DNA of 64,000 nt from Bauldia litoralis (GTDB taxonomy: Bacteria; Pseudomonadota; Alphaproteobacteria; Rhizobiales; Kaistiaceae): positions 1 through 64,000 of the forward strand of contig NZ_FMXQ01000002.1 in NCBI RefSeq assembly GCF_900104485.1, in the 5' to 3' direction. Below the pieces are notes generated by a model. It was not told the DNA's origin, made no database searches, and saw nothing but the letters and a program-made list of their open reading frames with translations. Below, piece by piece: positions 46,614 through 55,184 of the stretch (position 1 is its first letter; the number at the start of each line of letters is the position of its first letter). The translations under genes and the position numbers were made by a program.

Positions 46614-47408
46614 ATGCAGACGCGTAATCTGTTCCCCGGACTGCTGGCATTTGCCGCCATCGGCATGTTTGCCGGTGCCGCGGCGGCCTTCGATGCCAAC
46701 AGCCTGAACGCCGAGACAGCGCCGACGGATGCGCTTGAATTCGGCCTTGATTCCTACCGCAGCGGCGACAAGGAAGGCGCTCTCGAGGCGCTGAGCTTCG
46801 CCGCCGACAAGGGCAACGCGATCGCCCAGTGGAAGCTCGGCCGGATGTATGCCGAAGGCGACGGCACGGCGCGGGACGACTACAAGGCCTTCGAGATCTT
46901 CAGCGAAATGGCCGACGCCCACGCCGACGACAATCCGACCCAGCGGGATTCCCGCTTCGTGTCGAATGCCTTCGTCGCGCTCGGCGGCTACTACGAGGAA
47001 GGTATCCCCGACACCAACGTCAAGCAGGACCTCCGCCGCGCTCGCCAGATCTACGGCTATGCCGCCTCGTATTTCGGCGACGCCGAGGCACAGTTGAAGC
47101 TCGCCTGGATGTATTATCAGGGCGAGGGTGGCGACCGCGATCCGCTGCAGGCCGCCCGTTGGGCGAAGCTCGCCGCCGACAAGGGTGACGCCGAAGCGCA
47201 GGCGCTGCTGGGTCACCTGCTCTTCGAGGGCGACGGGATTCCGCGCCAGGCGGTTCTCGGGTTGATGTACCTGACCATCGCCCGCGATCAGGCCGAAGCG
47301 GCCGATCGCTGGATCTTCGACATGCAGGAACGGGCGGTCTCTGTCGCGACCGAGAACGAGCGCCGGACCGCCATGGCGCTGGCCGGCGACTGGCTCGACA
47401 AGCAGTAG
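46614..47408 (+). CDS. exoR: ExoR-like periplasmic Sel1-repeat regulator
   Basis: The 264-residue protein has a signal peptide (about 1-24) ending AAAAFDAN, then Sel1 helical repeats: EGALEALSFAADKGNAIAQWKLGRMYAEGDG is the first (shown as AQWKLGRMYAEGDG), and AEAQLKLAWMYYQGEGG is another. The order, spacing and the segment QDLRRARQIYGYAASYFG match what I remember of Sinorhizobium ExoR. ExoR binds the periplasmic part of the ChvG/ExoS sensor kinase and represses exopolysaccharide synthesis. No chvG/chvI is present in this window. The RTX gene follows after 161 bases on the same strand. Confidence 0.82.
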   Translation: MQTRNLFPGLLAFAAIGMFAGAAAAFDANSLNAETAPTDALEFGLDSYRSGDKEGALEALSFAADKGNAIAQWKLGRMYAEGDGTARDDYKAFEIFSEMADAHADDNPTQRDSRFVSNAFVALGGYYEEGIPDTNVKQDLRRARQIYGYAASYFGDAEAQLKLAWMYYQGEGGDRDPLQAARWAKLAADKGDAEAQALLGHLLFEGDGIPRQAVLGLMYLTIARDQAEAADRWIFDMQERAVSVATENERRTAMALAGDWLDKQ

Positions 47409-47569
47409 GGCCTGCTCGGCTGCGGCCGATCCGTAAACCAACGAGCAACCAAGCCCTTCAACGGCCGCGTCTTTGGGGCTTTTGAGTCCTTTGCGGTCAC
47501 GCTCCACTAACCTTTCGCCGTCACCTTCCGCGCCATAGGGAACGACCGAGGCAAGACAGGAGAGCGGAG

Positions 47570-48877
47570 ATGAAGACACTGGTTCAGGTGCACGGCCCGT
47601 TTTTTGGACCGGATTTCGTCAAGGGTTGGGGCGATCAGTCCGCCGGCTACACGATCGTCAATTCGACGACCGCGACGCTGACCTTCAATGGCGGGTTCAC
47701 GACCGACACATTCACCCAGACGCTCACCGGAACCGGCTTCGGCATTACCGCTGACGGTCGACTTACCGGGACCGTTACCAGCTTCGTCGGCGTCAACAAT
47801 TCGATCCCGGACACCTACTGGACGTTCACCAACATCAGCGTTCCGCTGAACATCATGAACACCCAGGCGACGACTTTGGATTTTGCCGATCTCCTCGTGT
47901 CCCCGACGTCTTACAAATACATCGGCGATGTGTTCGACGATTACTACATCATGAGTTCCTTCAACGACATCGCGCGGGGCAAGGCCGGCGACGACTCCTT
48001 CTTCGCCCTGAGCGGCAACGACAAGCTCTACGGCGGGCCGGGCGCGGACGAACTGGTCGGCGACCAGGGCAACGACATCCTCCGCGGCGGCCGTGGCAAC
48101 GACATGCTGCTCGGCGGCATCGGCCTCGATGATATCTCCGGGATGAAGGGGAACGACACCATCTACGGCGGTGGCGACGGCGACACCATCAACGGCGACC
48201 AGGGACGCGACACGATCTTCGGCGATCACGGCGCCGACACCATCTATGGCGGCGACAACGGCGACACCATCGATGGCGGCGCGGGCGCCGATGTGATCAT
48301 TGGCGGCAAGGGGCGCGACCACCTCGACGGCGGCCTTGACGAAGACATTATTCGCGGCGGCGCCGGCAAGGATGTCATCACGGCCGGACCGGTCGACGAC
48401 GTCGCCGGCGACAAGATGTTCGGCGGCGCCGGCGACGACACGATCAACGGCTACAAGGGCGTCGATGTCCTGCGCGGCGGCAGGGGCGACGACGCGCTGT
48501 ATGGCGGCGACAACCTCGACAAGCTGCACGGCGGCTCTGGAGACGACATCGTCGTCGGTGGCACCGGGTCGGACACGATCATCGGCGGCAAGGGCAACGA
48601 TCAGTTGTCAGGCAACGAGGCCGGGGCGGTCGTCCTCGACGATGGGCTCAACAAGTTCATCTTTGCCGGTGATTTCGGCAAGGATGTCATTACCGATTTT
48701 CATATCGGCTTCGACACCATCGGCCTGGTCGGCATCAGCGAGGATGACGTTACGGTCAAGACCAAGGGTGACGACGTCAAGGTCATCGTGGAGGAGGCCG
48801 GCCACGGCCGCCAGACGATCCTTGTCGAAGGCGTCGCGGACGATTTCGACGCCGATATCGACATCGTCTACGCCTGA
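47570..48877 (+). CDS. RTX calcium-binding secreted protein
   Basis: The 435-residue product starts after GGAGAGCGGAG. An N-terminal beta-rich domain of about 130 residues (GWGDQSAGYTIVNSTT, TLTGTGFGITADGRLTGTV) of unknown function leads into about 13 RTX nonapeptides (about residues 138-350, GGxGxDxLxGG). A C-terminal part (FIFAGDFGKDVITDFHIGFD) is typical of type I secretion substrates. There is no signal peptide. The exporter is not in the window. It lies behind exoR and may be a matrix or adhesion protein, but this is inferred from architecture alone. Confidence 0.88.
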   Translation: MKTLVQVHGPFFGPDFVKGWGDQSAGYTIVNSTTATLTFNGGFTTDTFTQTLTGTGFGITADGRLTGTVTSFVGVNNSIPDTYWTFTNISVPLNIMNTQATTLDFADLLVSPTSYKYIGDVFDDYYIMSSFNDIARGKAGDDSFFALSGNDKLYGGPGADELVGDQGNDILRGGRGNDMLLGGIGLDDISGMKGNDTIYGGGDGDTINGDQGRDTIFGDHGADTIYGGDNGDTIDGGAGADVIIGGKGRDHLDGGLDEDIIRGGAGKDVITAGPVDDVAGDKMFGGAGDDTINGYKGVDVLRGGRGDDALYGGDNLDKLHGGSGDDIVVGGTGSDTIIGGKGNDQLSGNEAGAVVLDDGLNKFIFAGDFGKDVITDFHIGFDTIGLVGISEDDVTVKTKGDDVKVIVEEAGHGRQTILVEGVADDFDADIDIVYA

Positions 48878-48895
48878 CGGCGGATCATACTGGGT

Positions 48896-48918
48896 GATGG
48901 CGGCCAGCGGTCGCCATC
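48896..48918. terminator. Hairpin between convergent RTX and secreted-protein genes
   Basis: gatggcg (48896-48902) and cgccatc (48912-48918) form a 7-base stem with a 9-base loop between two converging genes, so it could act in both directions. No T-run follows on either side. Confidence 0.4.
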
Positions 48919-48921
48919 CCG

Positions 48922-49278
48922 TCAGCCGGGAAGCCGTGCCTCGATCTCGGGGTCGATGGCGCAACTGGTGATGTCGTAGGGGATGGGCGACATGGCGGTC
49001 GTAACCGGCGCCACGGTCACGCCGTCCGGCGTCTCCGGCGTGAACATCGCCATCGGGCAGACATCCGAGACGTAGGTCCAGGACGCATTCTGCGAGAGTG
49101 CGTCGCAACGCGCGTAGCGCTGGCGTCCGTGGCAGCCCGGCAGGCAGGCATAGTCGCCGACCTGGTAGCGGTTGCCGGCATTCGTGCAGATCAGGGAAGC
49201 CTCGGCGGCTGTCAGCGGCATGGTTGCAAGCGCCGCCATTGCGAAGATCACCGACCCGAGTGCGCTGCGTTTTCTCAT
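48922..49278 (-). CDS. Small Cys-rich secreted protein (1)
   Basis: The 118-residue product follows AGGAGAGCGGC. Its signal peptide ends near TAAEAS. The mature part begins ICTNAGNRYQVGDYACLPGCHGRQ and has paired cysteines, then RCDALSQNASW and VSDVCP. A C-terminal stretch of about 40 residues has one further Cys. The pattern C-x4-6-Y/F-x2-GD-x2-C ... RC-x4-SQN-x3-W-x2-V-x-D-x-CP recurs in the next gene. I do not know the family. Confidence 0.75.
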   Translation of the reverse strand: MRKRSALGSVIFAMAALATMPLTAAEASLICTNAGNRYQVGDYACLPGCHGRQRYARCDALSQNASWTYVSDVCPMAMFTPETPDGVTVAPVTTAMSPIPYDITSCAIDPEIEARLPG

Positions 49279-49352
49279 GCCGCTCTCCTGTGCCTGACTG
49301 TCGAAGTGTCCTGTGCGACGGTGGATTGCTCAAGCCACATCTGCGTGATCGG

Positions 49353-49643
49353 TCAGTCGTCCAGCCTATCCTCAAGCATCGCCTGCGCCAGTTTTCCCGG
49401 CGCAAGGGGCAGGGGTGTCAGGCTGACGGTCGGACAACTGTCCTCGACGACATCCCATGTGGTGACATTCTGCGACATGGCGCAGCGCACCAGACGCCGA
49501 CCGTCGCCGTTCCGGATGCAGAAGAGATCGCCTTGGTTGAAGAACTGGCCCTCGGCCCGGCAACGACAATCCGGGCCGGCGGTCGCGCCTGTCGGCAGCG
49601 TCGCCGCAATCAGGAGGAGGGTGAGGGCGGTGAGCTTGCCCAT
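49353..49643 (-). CDS. Small Cys-rich secreted protein (2), paralogue of (1)
   Basis: The 96-residue product has a signal peptide (about 1-22, ending GATAG), then CRCRAEGQFFNQGDLFCIRNGDGRR, RCAMSQNVTTWDVVEDSCP and a short tail. Cysteine spacing and the SQN-W-V-D-CP block match the neighbour at 48922. The two genes lie in tandem on the minus strand, about 75 bases apart. Disulfide bonding outside the cytoplasm is likely. No function is assigned. Confidence 0.75.
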   Translation of the reverse strand: MGKLTALTLLLIAATLPTGATAGPDCRCRAEGQFFNQGDLFCIRNGDGRRLVRCAMSQNVTTWDVVEDSCPTVSLTPLPLAPGKLAQAMLEDRLDD

Positions 49644-49685
49644 GCGCCGAGTATAGCACGGTATCGCGCCCCGGCGTAGCCGCCG

Positions 49686-50468
49686 TCAGACGTCGAGTTC
49701 GATCACCACCGGAACGTGGTCCGACGGCTTCTCCCAGCCGCGGGTCCGCTTGTCGATCATCGCCGATACCAGCCGGTCGGCCGCTGGCGGCGAGAGCAGG
49801 TGATGGTCGATCCGGATGCCGTTGTTCCGCTGCCAGGCGCCGGCCTGGTAGTCCCAGAAGGAATAGTGGCCGGGCTCGGTCGTGCAGGCGCGGAAGGCGT
49901 CGGTCAGCCCGAGGTTGAGAAGGCGGCGGAAACGCTGGCGTGTTTCGGGCTGGAAGAGCGCGTCGTCGCGCCAGTTCTCCGGGTGCCGTGCGTCTTCCGG
50001 CTCCGGGATGACGTTATAGTCGCCCGCCATGACGAAGGTCTCCTCCGCCGCGAGATGGGCCCGGGCATACGCCTCGAGCCGGTCCATCCAGCCATATTTG
50101 TAGGTAAGCTTCTCTGAGCCGACCGGATTGCCATTGGGCAGGTAGAGCGAGGCGACGCGGATCGCGCCGCCCTTGACCGAGAAGACCGCCTCGATGAAGC
50201 GTGCCTGGACGTCCTCGTCATCGCCCGGGAGGCCGCGCGAGATCTCGTCGATCGGCAGCTTCGACAGGATGGCGACACCGTTGAAACCCTTCTGGCCGTG
50301 GGTTTCGACGTTGTAGCCAAGGTCCTCGAAGGCTTCGCGCGGAAACGCCTCGTCGGCGGACTTGATCTCCTGGAGGCAAAGCACGTCGGGCGCGGCATCG
50401 CGCACCCAGGCAACCGCGCCGTCAATCCGGGCGCGTACGCCATTGATGTTCCACGTCGCGATTCTCAA
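49686..50468 (-). CDS. xthA: Exodeoxyribonuclease III
   Basis: This Mg-dependent nuclease opens abasic sites and trims 3' ends in DNA repair. The preferred start is TTG at 50466-50468, with GGAGG (50478-50474) five bases upstream. It gives 260 residues beginning as expected with RIATWNINGVRAR. A TTG five codons earlier lacks a site. Catalytic elements are CLQEIKSAD (metal Glu), AGDYNV (Asp-Asn), and the C-terminal PSDHVPV with catalytic His and Asp; WQRNNGIRIDH is also conserved. Confidence 0.95.
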   Translation of the reverse strand: MRIATWNINGVRARIDGAVAWVRDAAPDVLCLQEIKSADEAFPREAFEDLGYNVETHGQKGFNGVAILSKLPIDEISRGLPGDDEDVQARFIEAVFSVKGGAIRVASLYLPNGNPVGSEKLTYKYGWMDRLEAYARAHLAAEETFVMAGDYNVIPEPEDARHPENWRDDALFQPETRQRFRRLLNLGLTDAFRACTTEPGHYSFWDYQAGAWQRNNGIRIDHHLLSPPAADRLVSAMIDKRTRGWEKPSDHVPVVIELDV

Positions 50469-50634
50469 AGCCGCCTCCGCCAAATGCCGCCGCGAGCATA
50501 ACGAGCGCGACGCGGCCGGTCAGCACTTTCGAGCGCCGGGCGCCGCCAAAGGAGGCGGTGGACGTCATTGGCTCTGGATTTTCTGGCCCCATCCTCTTAT
50601 CGATCTGGCGATATCAACAACGAAGGAGGCGGAA

Positions 50635-51054
50635 ATGGCAGTGGTTTCGAAAGCCGACGCGCAATGGAACGGTTCGCTCAAGGAAGGCGGCGGCGAGGTT
50701 GCATTCGGCACATTCAGGGGCTCCTACAGCTTCGCCTCGCGGTTCGAGACCGGCGCAGGCACCAATCCCGAGCAGCTGATCGCGGCGGCGCATGCCGGCT
50801 GCTATTCGATGCAGTTGTCCGGTGTCCTGACGGCGGGCGGCAATCCGCCGACCAGCATCGACACCACGGCGGAAGTCACCATCGAGGCCGGCGTCGGAAT
50901 CACCGGCATCAAGCTGGTGACTGAGGCGGCCGTGCCGGGCATCAGCGCGGAAGCCTTCGCCGAGGCGGCCAACAAAGCCAAGGAAATCTGCCCGGTCTCC
51001 AAGGCGCTGGCGGCGGTGGAAAACATCACCCTCGAGGCGACGCTGAAGAGCTAG
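50635..51054 (+). CDS. OsmC/Ohr-family peroxidase
   Basis: The start at 50635 is preceded by AAGGAGG; longer in-frame extensions are not coding. The 139-residue product has the OsmC-type active cysteines in AAHAGCYSMQLS and KEICPVSKAL. The family reduces organic hydroperoxides using thiols. It is monocistronic and diverges from xthA. Confidence 0.93.
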   Translation: MAVVSKADAQWNGSLKEGGGEVAFGTFRGSYSFASRFETGAGTNPEQLIAAAHAGCYSMQLSGVLTAGGNPPTSIDTTAEVTIEAGVGITGIKLVTEAAVPGISAEAFAEAANKAKEICPVSKALAAVENITLEATLKS

Positions 51055-51147
51055 CCCCACGGTGCACGAACAGGTCCCGTCGCCGCGAACCTTGACCGGC
51101 GGCGGGCGGTGGCCGACAGTCCGGTGCACCTTGAACGAGGTGCCGGA

Positions 51148-52635
51148 ATGAAAAGCCCCAACGACAGCCTGATCACGCCGAAACGGATTGCCCGCAAGCG
51201 CTTCGACGATGCCGAAGCAGCGGTCGCGCGGCTCGAACAGATCTACGAGCGCCACACCGCCTTCCTTCGCGAGCAGTTCGCCCGCATGCTTGCCAATGGA
51301 AGTCCCGGCGGGCGGGTCCGGGCGACCTATCCGGAAGTCCGTATCGAGACCACGACCTTCGCCCAGATCGATTCCCGGCTGTCCTACGGCCATGTCGCGG
51401 GTCCCGGCGTCTACGCGACGACCATCACCCGACCCGACCTTTTTCGGGAATACCTCGTCGAGCAACTTCGGCTGCTCCTGCGCAATCACAACGTGAAGCT
51501 CGAGGTCGGCCCGTCGGCGGAGGCGATCCCGCTGCACTTCGCCTTTCCCGACGGTGTCCATGTCGAGGGCAAGATCGTCGACATGATGGAAACGCCGTTG
51601 CGGGACGTCTTCGATGTGCCGGATCTCGCGGTGATGGACGACGCCATCGTCAACGGCACGTTCGAGGCAGCGCCGGGCGCGTCGCTGCCTCTGGCGCCTT
51701 TCACGGCATCGCGGGTCGATTATTCGCTCCACCGCCTGCCGCATTACACCGCGACGCTGCCGGGCTTCTTCCAGAATTTCGTGATCTTCACCAACTACCA
51801 GTTCTATGTCGACGAGTTCGTCGAGCGCTCCCGGCTGATGATGGCGGCCGGCGACGACGGCTACGAAAGCTTTGTCGAGCCGGGCAATGTCGTCACCTAT
51901 TCGGGCAGCGACGCGCCGGAGGCCGGCCACGCGCCGGACCGGCTGCCCCAGATGCCGGCCTACCACCTGACCCGGCCGGGTCACATGGGGCTGACGATGG
52001 TCAATATCGGCGTCGGGCCGTCTAATGCGAAGACCATCACCGATCACATCGCGGTGCTGCGGCCGCATGCCTGGATGATGCTCGGCCATTGCGCCGGCCT
52101 GCGAAACACCCAGGCGCTCGGCGACTATGTGCTCGCCCATGGTTATGTCCGCGAGGACCACGTCCTCGATGCCGACCTGCCGAAATGGGTGCCGATCCCG
52201 CCACTCGCCGAGGTTCAGGTGGCGATTGAGGAGACCGTCGCGGAAGTCACCGGCCTGTCGGGCTATGAGCTAAAACGGATCATGCGGACCGGCACCGTGG
52301 CGACGATCGACAACCGGAACTGGGAACTGCGCGACCACCGCGAACCGGTCCAGCGGTTCTCGCAGTCGCGGGCGATCGCGCTGGACATGGAGTCGGCGAC
52401 GGTCGCGGCGAACGGCTTTCGCTTCCGCGTTCCCTACGGAACGCTGCTCTGCGTTTCCGACAAGCCGCTGCACGGCGAGTTGAAGCTGCCCGGCATGGCG
52501 TCCGACTTCTATCGCCGCCAGGTCAACCAGCACCTCGAGATTGGCATCCGGGCAATGGAGAAGTTGCGGGCGATGGAGCCCGACCGGCTTCATTCACGAA
52601 AGCTGCGAAGCTTCGCCGAAACCGCGTTCCAGTAG
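51148..52635 (+). CDS. amn: AMP nucleosidase
   Basis: The enzyme cleaves AMP to adenine and ribose 5-phosphate. The ATG at 51148 has GAGG seven bases upstream; a GTG 13 codons earlier is less likely. The 495 residues contain the N-terminal AMP-nucleosidase domain (about 15-170) and a C-terminal phosphorylase-like domain. In the latter, MVNIGVGPSNAKTITDHIAVLRP (as MVNIGVGPSNAKT plus TDHIAVLRP), LGHCAGLRNTQ, and SRAIALDMESATVAANGF are recognisable. It converges with the HD-GYP gene with three bases between them. Confidence 0.93.
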   Translation: MKSPNDSLITPKRIARKRFDDAEAAVARLEQIYERHTAFLREQFARMLANGSPGGRVRATYPEVRIETTTFAQIDSRLSYGHVAGPGVYATTITRPDLFREYLVEQLRLLLRNHNVKLEVGPSAEAIPLHFAFPDGVHVEGKIVDMMETPLRDVFDVPDLAVMDDAIVNGTFEAAPGASLPLAPFTASRVDYSLHRLPHYTATLPGFFQNFVIFTNYQFYVDEFVERSRLMMAAGDDGYESFVEPGNVVTYSGSDAPEAGHAPDRLPQMPAYHLTRPGHMGLTMVNIGVGPSNAKTITDHIAVLRPHAWMMLGHCAGLRNTQALGDYVLAHGYVREDHVLDADLPKWVPIPPLAEVQVAIEETVAEVTGLSGYELKRIMRTGTVATIDNRNWELRDHREPVQRFSQSRAIALDMESATVAANGFRFRVPYGTLLCVSDKPLHGELKLPGMASDFYRRQVNQHLEIGIRAMEKLRAMEPDRLHSRKLRSFAETAFQ

Positions 52636-52638
52636 GCG

Positions 52639-54045
52639 CTACGACGCTTTCGCGAGGTCGGCACCGCGTACGTCCTGTATGGTCTCGATCCTGCCGACGA
52701 CGCGTTGAAGCGCCTCGAAGCATTGGGCGTCTATCGCAGTGCCGACGTCGCGTGACATGATCTCCAGGGCCTTGTTCGACGGCATCCCGGCACGGTATGG
52801 CCGATCGGCGGTCATCGCCTCGTAGATGTCGGCGACAGTCAGAATTCGGGTCTCGAAGGCGATTTCGTCGCCAGCGAGTCCCTTCGGATAGCCTTTGCCG
52901 TCAAGGCGCTCGTGATGGGCGGCGGATATCTCGGCCATGTCGGCGAACGCCCCGATCCGCGACAGGATCATCTCGGTATGCGCCGGGTGACGTTTGATCG
53001 CCTCCCACTCCGCCTCGGTCGGCTTTCCAGCCTTGTCCAGAATGCGGTTGCTGACCCCGAGCTTGCCGATGTCATGAAGGAGGGCCGCCCGCCCCAGCCA
53101 CCGGCGTCTGGCGACGTCGACGCCAAGTTCCGTCGCGACGAGGTCGGTGATTAGCGCCACCCGCTCGCTGTGGCCGGCAGTGTAGGGGCTCTTGGAGTCG
53201 ACGACCTGGGCAAAGGCGGCGGCAATTTCGTCGAGGAAATCCTCGTCGACCGGACGCGCCTGGTGGGCCGGCTCGAGGTCGAGCACGATGCGGTCGAGAT
53301 CGGGAGCGGCGAGGCGGTGCCAGAAGGCCTCCGTCGCGGAGACCCGGGTGAACGCTTCGACAAGCGCAGGATCGAACCATTTGCCGGCCCGTCGACGTGC
53401 TTCGGCCCGCGCGCTGGCGGGGCCACCGCTGGAATTGAACACATCGACCACCTGGGCCAGCAACGCGATGCGCGCATAGACAGGGATCTGCTCGCCTTTC
53501 AGGCCATAGGGCTGGCCGCCGCCGTCCCAATGTTCGTCGAGACCCTGGATGCCGAGCGCCACGCCCTCCGAGAAGCGCATCTGCCGGGCGATGTCGGCAC
53601 CGCGATGACACCGTGTCTCGATCACCTCATGGACATAGCGGTCGCCGTTCTTCATCTGGTCGAGGACGGTGCGCAAACGATCGGCGAGGCTGCCGTCGGC
53701 ACCAGCGTGGCTGACAACGAATTTGAGGACCTGGGGCAGCCCACCGCCGACCAGCTTGAAGTCGTGCTTCAAAGTCAGGTCATCGGCGAGATAGAGCTGG
53801 CAGATCCGCGCCGCATTGCTGCTGCAGCCGAGATCCTTGAGCAAGAGCGTGTAGTAGAGTTCCCAGATCTCCTGGTCGGAAAGGCCGATTTCGCGACCAA
53901 TATGGATGCCGATCCAGCAGCAGCGGATGCAATGCCCGTCCGCCTGTCCCTCGGTCAGGTCGAGGGCGTGGCTGAGCGCTCCCAGCAGTTCGGACATCCG
54001 CACGTCGCGCCCGGACGCTTCCGGTTGTCTTGCAAATCGTTCCAT
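52639..54045 (-). CDS. Tandem HD-GYP protein (c-di-GMP phosphodiesterase type)
   Basis: The start is taken at 54045 (MERFARQPEASGRD), giving 468 residues. The C-terminal HD-GYP domain (about 285-450) is canonical: HSERVALI, LLHDIGKLGV, HHERLDGKGYPKGLAGDEI and the ILTVADIYEAMTADRPYR helix. Upstream, at about 20-240, a second copy is degenerate: it keeps HRGADIARQM and DEHWDGGGQPYGLKGEQIP but lacks the classical HD pair. The active half probably hydrolyses c-di-GMP to GMP, and the first half may regulate it or allow dimerisation. No receiver domain is present. Confidence 0.9.
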   Translation of the reverse strand: MERFARQPEASGRDVRMSELLGALSHALDLTEGQADGHCIRCCWIGIHIGREIGLSDQEIWELYYTLLLKDLGCSSNAARICQLYLADDLTLKHDFKLVGGGLPQVLKFVVSHAGADGSLADRLRTVLDQMKNGDRYVHEVIETRCHRGADIARQMRFSEGVALGIQGLDEHWDGGGQPYGLKGEQIPVYARIALLAQVVDVFNSSGGPASARAEARRRAGKWFDPALVEAFTRVSATEAFWHRLAAPDLDRIVLDLEPAHQARPVDEDFLDEIAAAFAQVVDSKSPYTAGHSERVALITDLVATELGVDVARRRWLGRAALLHDIGKLGVSNRILDKAGKPTEAEWEAIKRHPAHTEMILSRIGAFADMAEISAAHHERLDGKGYPKGLAGDEIAFETRILTVADIYEAMTADRPYRAGMPSNKALEIMSRDVGTAIDAQCFEALQRVVGRIETIQDVRGADLAKAS

Positions 54046-54169
54046 GAGTATCCCGCAGGCCGACCTTCGACCAGGCAACCACACCAGACCGGCCTTAAAA
54101 AAGTATCGTGCGGGGACAGAAGGGAGCATGTCGCCCGCCGGGGGGCATCGCGGGACGGTTAAAAGAAGC

Positions 54170-54754
54170 CTACTTGCGGGCAACCAGCGCAAGAAGGTTG
54201 CCGCTCGGATCGCGGAAGAACGCCATCCATTCCTCGACGCCCTTCTTGCCGAGGCGGCCCTCGTCGTCGCGATGGACCATGGCCGGCTTCTGCAGGAAGG
54301 AGACTCCGCGACCTGAGAGTGTGCGAACCGCCTTGGTGATGTTGTCGACGGAAAAATAGAGCGTCGCTTCCGAGGCCGTGGCCGAGAGCAGCAGTCTCAG
54401 GCCGTTGCCGAGGTCGAAGAAGGCCAGCCCGGGAGGATCGAACCGGTCGATGTAGGTAACGCCGAGGACATTCCGGTAGAAATCGACCGCCGTGTCGAGG
54501 TCGTTGGCCAAGAGGGCGACCTGATGCAGACCGCCGACGACGGCGGGCTTCTTGCCAATCTGCCGGCGCGCGCTGGTGGCAGGCTTGGCGGCGGCCGGTT
54601 TCTTCCTGGCCGGCGCCGTCTTGGCGGGCTTCGCCGGGGTCGCGGGTTTTCTGGTTCGCGTGCTCGCCGCCTTGGCGCGGCCGCCGGGGGACGCCGGCTT
54701 GACGCGTGCAGGCGGCTTGGAGGATCGCGGCGTCCGGCTCTTCGCTCCCGCCAT
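54170..54754 (-). CDS. VOC-fold protein with histone-H1-like basic N-terminus
   Basis: Just after the erpA stop, GGGAG and then ATG 54754 begin a 194-residue product. The first about 68 residues are almost wholly Lys, Ala, Pro, Arg and Thr (PATPAKPAKTAPARKKPAAA), like the tail of histone H1 or AlgP. The remainder is a VOC-fold domain with LHQVALLANDLDTAVDFYRNVLG and FFRDPSGNLLALVARK. His of LHQVAL and the Glu of VEEWMAF may bind metal. The basic tail could bind DNA or RNA. The substrate is unknown. Confidence 0.82.
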   Translation of the reverse strand: MAGAKSRTPRSSKPPARVKPASPGGRAKAASTRTRKPATPAKPAKTAPARKKPAAAKPATSARRQIGKKPAVVGGLHQVALLANDLDTAVDFYRNVLGVTYIDRFDPPGLAFFDLGNGLRLLLSATASEATLYFSVDNITKAVRTLSGRGVSFLQKPAMVHRDDEGRLGKKGVEEWMAFFRDPSGNLLALVARK

Positions 54755-54764
54755 GATCACTCCC

Positions 54765-55106
54765 TCAGATGGAAAAACTCGTTCCACATCCGCAAGATGC
54801 GGTCGCATTCGGATTCTTGATCTGAAATGATTGGCCGATGATGTCGTCGACGAAGTCGATGACCGAACCTTCCATATACGGAAGGGAGACGGCGTCGATC
54901 AGAACGGCCGCGCCGTCGCGCTCAAGCACGAGATCTTCGTCGGTCCGTGTCTGGTCGAGGTCGAAACCGTACTGGAATCCGGAGCAACCGCCGCCGGAAA
55001 CGCTGATACGCAGCGCGGTTCCGCCCGGCTCCGCCGCCAGAATCTTGGCAATCCGGGCGGCTGCGCTATCGGAAAGGGTCACATTGGCTGTCGAAACGTC
55101 TGTCAT
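54765..55106 (-). CDS. erpA: Fe-S cluster insertion protein ErpA
   Basis: The 113-residue A-type carrier has the three conserved cysteines in SGGGCSGFQYGF and ASCGCGTSF. It is shorter than SufA at 38209 and matches ErpA, which inserts clusters into essential apo-proteins. It diverges from dgt, the usual arrangement in Hyphomicrobiales, and the VOC gene follows in the same direction. Confidence 0.94.
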   Translation of the reverse strand: MTDVSTANVTLSDSAAARIAKILAAEPGGTALRISVSGGGCSGFQYGFDLDQTRTDEDLVLERDGAAVLIDAVSLPYMEGSVIDFVDDIIGQSFQIKNPNATASCGCGTSFSI

Positions 55107-55184
55107 CGCTTGTCTTTCCGCTGAACCGATAGTTATGAAGCGGCAGGGGCGAAGTCAATTGCCCGAGGGGCCGGTGTCGGTGCG

